Positions 5,154 to 8,147 of a DNA stretch of 8,147 nucleotides are shown piece after piece (within the stretch, counting starts at the first letter, position 1; every line of letters begins with the position of its first letter). The stretch lies in assembly GCA_024687845.1 (NCBI GenBank), contig JAILEL010000453.1, positions 1 to 8,147 of the forward strand. Direction: 5' to 3'. The DNA is from Eubacterium sp. GTDB lineage: Bacteria; Bacillota_A; Clostridia; Lachnospirales; Lachnospiraceae. The translations under genes were made by a program, and so were the position numbers. The notes under the pieces are model-generated. The model was not told the origin of the DNA. It searched no databases and saw only the letters and a list, made by a program, of their open reading frames with translations.

Positions 5154-5871
5154 GGATATAAAGAAAGTAGCAGGTGTTATATTTGTTATTCCGGCTCCTG
5201 AAAGAAAAGATGAATTCATCAGAGAATACAGGAGGAAAGAAGAAAAGATAGAAGGAAGGAAAAAACAAAATATATTATATATGCTGATGATTCAGGCGAA
5301 GTATATGGGGTCATACATTTGGATTTCCTCAATTCTTGTTTTTCTGTTAGGAGTTGTCAGTCTCAGGATACCTGATGAGAATAGTATTAACGGTATATCT
5401 ATGATAATGCCATTTCTATCTGGTATTGCTGTTTATGCGACATTCCGTTCGGAGATAAATGGGATGTATGAGATGGAATGGGCATCCCGGTTTTCGCTGA
5501 GAGAGATACTATTTGCAAGAATCACCGTTATAGGAATAGTGCATCTTTTAGTAACACTTTGTCTGACCATAATGTTGAGTAATGATAGATACGATATTTT
5601 ATATACAGGCATACAGATTATTATTCCATATCTTCTGACATCAATTCTTTGCATGGAGATAGAACGAACTACTTTGGGAAGAAAAAATGTTGTCACGTCT
5701 ATCTGTGTTTCAGTGGCAGTTTCGTTATGTTTATTCTGCATAAAACACTGGAATCTAACTGTTCTGACCGATATGAAGGATAAAGGGATAGTTATCGCCA
5801 TTATCCTCGTAATCATAGAATCATATGAGTTAAGAAAAATATATAAGCTGGAGGCATATACATGGAACTAA
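5146..5871 (+). CDS. Polytopic membrane protein of the sigma-ABC operon; candidate anti-sigma or transport subunit
   Basis: I do not recognise a named family. From ATG 5146 it has 241 residues. Residues 1-50 form a highly charged cytoplasmic segment rich in K, R and E. About six membrane helices follow, near 55-73, 82-100, 122-144, 151-171, 180-198 and 212-228. Between helices 2 and 3 lies a conserved-looking stretch, MYEMEWASRFSLREILFARI (107-126), of the kind seen in ABC-2 permease-like proteins at the cytoplasmic face. The start is set by GGGAGG at 5133-5138, seven bases upstream, and it overlaps the sigma gene by 8 bases. It also overlaps the ATPase gene by 10 bases. It occupies the place where an anti-sigma factor is normally encoded, and a charged cytoplasmic N-terminus with a membrane anchor would suit that role. 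It could equally be an extra membrane subunit of the exporter. Confidence 0.75.
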   Translation: MNKDIKKVAGVIFVIPAPERKDEFIREYRRKEEKIEGRKKQNILYMLMIQAKYMGSYIWISSILVFLLGVVSLRIPDENSINGISMIMPFLSGIAVYATFRSEINGMYEMEWASRFSLREILFARITVIGIVHLLVTLCLTIMLSNDRYDILYTGIQIIIPYLLTSILCMEIERTTLGRKNVVTSICVSVAVSLCLFCIKHWNLTVLTDMKDKGIVIAIILVIIESYELRKIYKLEAYTWN

Positions 5872-6557
5872 AGGTGGATAGAATAACAAAACAATACAGG
5901 AATAAGATTTCTGTAGACAGAGTTTCCTTTACAATAGGAAAGGGGGTAACAGGACTTCTTGGAGCAAATGGAGCAGGGAAAACAACATTAATGAGGATGG
6001 CATGTGGAATACTTGAACCTACCAGTGGCTCGGTATTATATGATGATATTCCGGTATCTGAGGAAGAATATAGGGATGTTCTGGGATATCTTCCTCAGGA
6101 TTTCGGCTATTATCCAGAGTTTTCCGGAATGGATTTTCTAATGTATTTCTCGGCGTTAAAGGGACTGAGTAAAAGAGATGGAAAGGCAAGAAGTGAGGAA
6201 CTTCTGGAAATGGTTGGACTATCTGATGTTGGAAAGAAGAAAATAAAAACATATTCAGGGGGAATGAAGCAAAGACTTGGAATAGCGCAGGCTCTTATCA
6301 ATCGACCTGAGGTACTCATTCTTGATGAACCAACGGCAGGTCTTGATCCGAAGGAACGAGTAAAGTTCAGGAATCTGATAAAGGATCTTGGGGAAAAAAG
6401 TATAGTTTTTCTTTCGACACATATTGTTTCGGATGTGGAATGCATAGCGGATGAGATACTGATGATGAAATCAGGTCAGATAATATGGAAAGGATCATGG
6501 GATGACAATGAAGGGACACTTGAAGATTTTTATCTGAAGAAATATGGGGAGGATTAA
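5862..6557 (+). CDS. ABC transporter ATP-binding protein
   Basis: A 231-residue nucleotide-binding subunit that powers the exporter whose permease is encoded next. All motifs are intact: Walker A GANGAGKT (34-41), Q-loop glutamine Q79 in LPQD, ABC signature YSGGM (131-135), Walker B VLILDE (151-156) with catalytic E156, D-loop GLDP (160-163), and H-loop H187 in LSTH. The sequence belongs to the CcmA/NatA-like group that works with ABC-2 type permeases. That group includes antimicrobial-peptide and drug exporters such as YxlF and BcrA-like proteins. ATG 5862 lies 7 bases after GGAGG (5850-5854) and overlaps the preceding gene by 10 bases, so translation is coupled. The substrate cannot be read from the sequence. 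Confidence 0.95.
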   Translation: MELKVDRITKQYRNKISVDRVSFTIGKGVTGLLGANGAGKTTLMRMACGILEPTSGSVLYDDIPVSEEEYRDVLGYLPQDFGYYPEFSGMDFLMYFSALKGLSKRDGKARSEELLEMVGLSDVGKKKIKTYSGGMKQRLGIAQALINRPEVLILDEPTAGLDPKERVKFRNLIKDLGEKSIVFLSTHIVSDVECIADEILMMKSGQIIWKGSWDDNEGTLEDFYLKKYGED

Positions 6558-6561
6558 GCTG

Positions 6562-7686
6562 ATGAACATTCGTGCTATTACACTGTATGAATTGCGTAAG
6601 ATATTAAAGTCAAAGCTTACATTTGCGATTATGGTTATGTCTTTTGCTGTTGTCATTATTACGGGACTCGATCTGGGTGGAGATAAGAACTATATAATAG
6701 ATTCCCAAAGTGATATAAATGGCAGGAAAATAGATGATGAGCTTTTAGCAGAAATGTATGAGAATATTGACGCTTATGGAGAGAATTGGAGTGACGATAA
6801 TGCTAAGTATAGACAGCTGGCATCATTTGAGAAAAAAATAGTGGGTTCAGGTGAAAAACTGTCTAACTATAAGGCAGATGATTTATATGATATGAGGGAG
6901 GGAACCTCTTATAATGCGTTTGAACATGGAATCATTACTGAAGGAGAATATAGTTGGTGGGAAAGGCAGGAGGACAAGGTAGAGAATCCATTTACGTATT
7001 ATTATAATCGTGGATTGGTTTTGCTTGCGAATGGTATAGGCGTAATATGTGTACTACTTCTTTTCAGTGCATCAATATCTCTTTCAACTGTATTTTCAAG
7101 AGAAAAGAGGGATAAGACAGATCAGATCATACTCTGTACAAGATATGGACGTAAAACTATGTTTATATCTAAGATTATAGCAGGACTGATATTTTTTCTG
7201 ATATATACAACCTTACTATTTGTGGTGTTGGTTTGTCTGGTTCTGGTGACAAAAGGACTGGATGGAGCAGACAGCATCCTGCAGCTGGAACATCCCTGGG
7301 TTGCATACCCATTTACATTTGGAGAATTCTGTACAAAGGAAACCATCATAGTTTTTACAGCTTCAATACTTTTTGCAGTAGTATCAATGGTATTCTCACT
7401 GATGTTTGGGAGAGGGCTTGCTGTAACCGGAATGATGATCGGAGTATTCTTAACCAGTGGTATCATAACAATTCCAGATAGACTCAGGATGTTAGGACAT
7501 ATGAGAGATCTGCTGCCGACCAATCTTTCCAGCATATACTCAACATATAATTTCAGGCTTATCGGATTTGGAAACCATTACATTACGGATTATCAGTTTG
7601 CGCCTGTTTTATACATTGTACTGTCTGTGGTTTTGCTTTTTATCGGAGGAATGGTCTATCGTAGATATCAGATAAATGGGAAGTAA
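6562..7686 (+). CDS. ABC-2 type transporter permease
   Basis: A 374-residue membrane subunit partnering the ATPase. One helix near the N-terminus (about 19-36) is followed by a large, acidic, probably extracytoplasmic segment (37-152). Five more helices follow, near 154-176, 203-229, 259-282, 284-303 and 346-366. This six-helix plan with a big first outer loop is typical of ABC-2 export permeases (YxlG/BcrB-like). SREKRDKTDQIILCTRYGRK (179-198) between helices 2 and 3 looks like the cytoplasmic coupling segment, as in other such permeases. ATG 6562 is chosen because GGAGG (6548-6552) lies 9 bases upstream. An in-frame ATG at 6544 would place the start inside the ATPase gene, upstream of that site. 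The gap to the ATPase stop is 4 bases. The operon ends at the terminator at 7722. The exported substrate is unknown; peptides or toxic amphiphiles are likely. Confidence 0.88.
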   Translation: MNIRAITLYELRKILKSKLTFAIMVMSFAVVIITGLDLGGDKNYIIDSQSDINGRKIDDELLAEMYENIDAYGENWSDDNAKYRQLASFEKKIVGSGEKLSNYKADDLYDMREGTSYNAFEHGIITEGEYSWWERQEDKVENPFTYYYNRGLVLLANGIGVICVLLLFSASISLSTVFSREKRDKTDQIILCTRYGRKTMFISKIIAGLIFFLIYTTLLFVVLVCLVLVTKGLDGADSILQLEHPWVAYPFTFGEFCTKETIIVFTASILFAVVSMVFSLMFGRGLAVTGMMIGVFLTSGIITIPDRLRMLGHMRDLLPTNLSSIYSTYNFRLIGFGNHYITDYQFAPVLYIVLSVVLLFIGGMVYRRYQINGK

Positions 7687-7721
7687 AAAATAAGTCACCT
7701 AAATTATAAAGTATTATTAAT

Positions 7722-7756
7722 ATAATGCTATCAGCTTTTGGTAGCATTATTTTTTT
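7722..7756 (+). terminator. Intrinsic terminator of the sigma-ABC operon
   Basis: ATAATGCTATC (7722-7732) and GGTAGCATTAT (7740-7750) pair over 11 bp with one G-U and a 7-nt loop, followed by at least six Ts. Confidence 0.92.
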
Positions 7757-7787
7757 GCTACGATAGAAAAGTGATACATCTGCGTAC

Positions 7788-7793
7788 TATAAT
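7788..7793 (+). promoter_or_regulatory. Possible -10 box upstream of the small ORF
   Basis: A perfect TATAAT hexamer with no good -35 box at the expected spacing. It would start a transcript near 7800 that ends at the terminator near 8131, about 330 nt containing the small ORF. Confidence 0.3.
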
Positions 7794-7848
7794 ATAGAAA
7801 ATGAAGCCTCACTTATCAAGGCGGCTATGATTTCTGGGAGGGCATTTC

Positions 7849-7965
7849 ATGTATAGAATGGGTACATTTTGGGTACACCAGATTTTGAAAGAGCTGGACA
7901 GAACAACAAAATCGAAACAAATGATACGAAATGATATAAAAACATATGGTTCAATAATAAAATAA
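7849..7965 (+). CDS. Possible 38-residue small protein
   Basis: A short ORF from ATG 7849 to TAA 7965, preceded by GGGAGGG (7836-7842) at an ideal 6-base spacing. The product begins MYRMGTFWVHQILKELDR and is basic in its second half (KSKQMIRNDIKTYGSIIK), with no signal peptide or membrane helix. The GTFWVH segment is encoded by the GGGTACA repeat, which resembles stretches seen near tyrosine-recombinase genes or attachment sites. The reading frame may therefore be incidental to a DNA site. It could also be the relic of a larger gene. I do not recognise a family. Confidence 0.3.
   Translation: MYRMGTFWVHQILKELDRTTKSKQMIRNDIKTYGSIIK
7860..7877 (+). repeat. GGGTACA direct repeat with an 11-bp period
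   Basis: GGGTACA occurs at 7860-7866 and 7871-7877, separated by TTTT, so the copies face the same side of the helix. It may be a protein-binding site or part of a recombinase attachment site; chance is possible. Confidence 0.4.
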
Positions 7966-8015
7966 CAAAGATGTGAACTGAACTCCTATAATGTACATAA
8001 AAAAGGCAAAAACAA

Positions 8016-8058
8016 ATATCCTCAAAGGGGTAAAGTTGATTATTCTGAAAGAGGATAT
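8016..8058. repeat. Spaced 8-bp inverted repeat
   Basis: ATATCCTC (8016-8023) and GAGGATAT (8051-8058) are perfectly complementary with a 27-nt AT-rich spacer. It could be a long-loop RNA hairpin or a paired binding site; function unknown. Confidence 0.45.
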
Positions 8059-8089
8059 AGAAATAAGCCAAAATAGATCAGATTTATAT

Positions 8090-8131
8090 AAGGCCTTGTG
8101 TCATTCTTTTGAGTGATATGAGGTCTTTTTT
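8090..8131 (+). terminator. Intrinsic terminator at the window end
   Basis: Bases 8090-8106 and 8111-8127 form a 17-pair stem, counting five G-U pairs, with loop TTTT (outer arms AAGGCCT/AGGTCTT, inner arms TCATTC/GAGTGA). A T-run ends at 8131. It implies that something in 7800-8090 is transcribed on the + strand. Confidence 0.8.
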
Positions 8132-8147
8132 AATTTAATAATTTAAC

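Larger units (their letters stand above)
7757..8147. other. Terminal intergenic region without a clear conserved gene
   Basis: About 390 bp between the operon terminator and the window end. It contains a TATAAT box, one small ORF with a good ribosome-binding site, a GGGTACA direct repeat, a spaced inverted repeat and a final terminator, described separately. A short reading frame ending at 7853 (EASLIKAAMISGRAFHV) looks somewhat protein-like and could be a remnant. No RNA family or known protein was recognised on either strand. Confidence 0.6.

Noticed and set aside
5433..5816. 127-codon minus-strand ORF inside the membrane protein gene
   Set aside because: It is antisense to a gene with good start, overlap and membrane topology; no domain recognised.
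7122..7535. Minus-strand ORF, and a + strand ORF at 7233-7481, inside the permease
   Set aside because: Both overlap the coupling and membrane segments of a well-supported permease and show no family features.
7847..8071. 74-codon minus-strand ORF with hydrophobic, Phe/Tyr-rich product
   Set aside because: No ribosome-binding site was seen and the composition reflects AT-rich non-coding DNA. It overlaps the better-supported + strand small ORF. Left out, though a small membrane peptide cannot be fully excluded.

Overview
The window looks like low-to-moderate GC DNA from a Firmicute of the Clostridia, most probably a Lachnospiraceae such as a Butyrivibrio or Roseburia relative. The signs are strong AGGAGG ribosome-binding sites, TTGACA/TATAAT promoters, U-tailed terminators, a zinc-finger anti-sigma factor beginning RCEVIQDLLPLY, and the relaxase type. 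The organism call is an inference from style; no ribosomal or housekeeping gene is present. All convincing genes are on the + strand.

Bases 1-2047 form a plasmid or mobilizable-element maintenance region. A small ribbon-helix-helix-like DNA-binding protein (ParR- or MobC-like) is followed by about 280 bp packed with inverted repeats, then a MobV (Pre/Mob) relaxase. One part of the repeat region (604-649) has the layout of the pMV158 oriT: a short hairpin whose right arm can instead pair with a third arm further on, around a short spacer that would hold the nick. Next to it are a three-way-junction-like structure (465-537) and two other hairpins.

Bases 2048-3155 form a defence cargo unit. A strong promoter (TTGACA-17-TATATT) drives a short structured leader RNA that ends in a terminator-like hairpin. 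This lies immediately before an Abi_2 (AbiD/AbiF-type) HEPN protein with an intact R-x4-H motif. The gene most likely starts at TTG 2188, which leaves the leader hairpin non-coding. The layout matches the AbiF family, whose HEPN proteins are accompanied by a structured RNA and have been proposed as relatives of the Cas13 ancestor.

Bases 3200-3316 contain a second predicted RNA of about 80 nt: an extended -10 promoter, a three-way-junction fold, then a strong terminator. It is either a free-standing small RNA or a leader for the sigma factor gene at 3397.

Bases 3397-7756 hold two consecutive extracytoplasmic-function (ECF) sigma modules. Module 1 is an ECF sigma factor with an overlapping zinc-finger (ZAS-type) transmembrane anti-sigma factor and its own terminator. 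Module 2 is an overlapping four-gene operon: ECF-like sigma factor, polytopic membrane protein (candidate regulator or second transport subunit), ABC ATPase and ABC-2 type permease, ending at a strong terminator. It resembles the Bacillus sigY-yxl operon in organisation. The likely role is an envelope-stress or antimicrobial-peptide response coupled to export, which is inference.

Bases 7757-8147 contain no clear conserved gene. They hold a possible 38-residue ORF with a strong ribosome-binding site, a GGGTACA repeat with an 11-bp period, a spaced inverted repeat and a final terminator.
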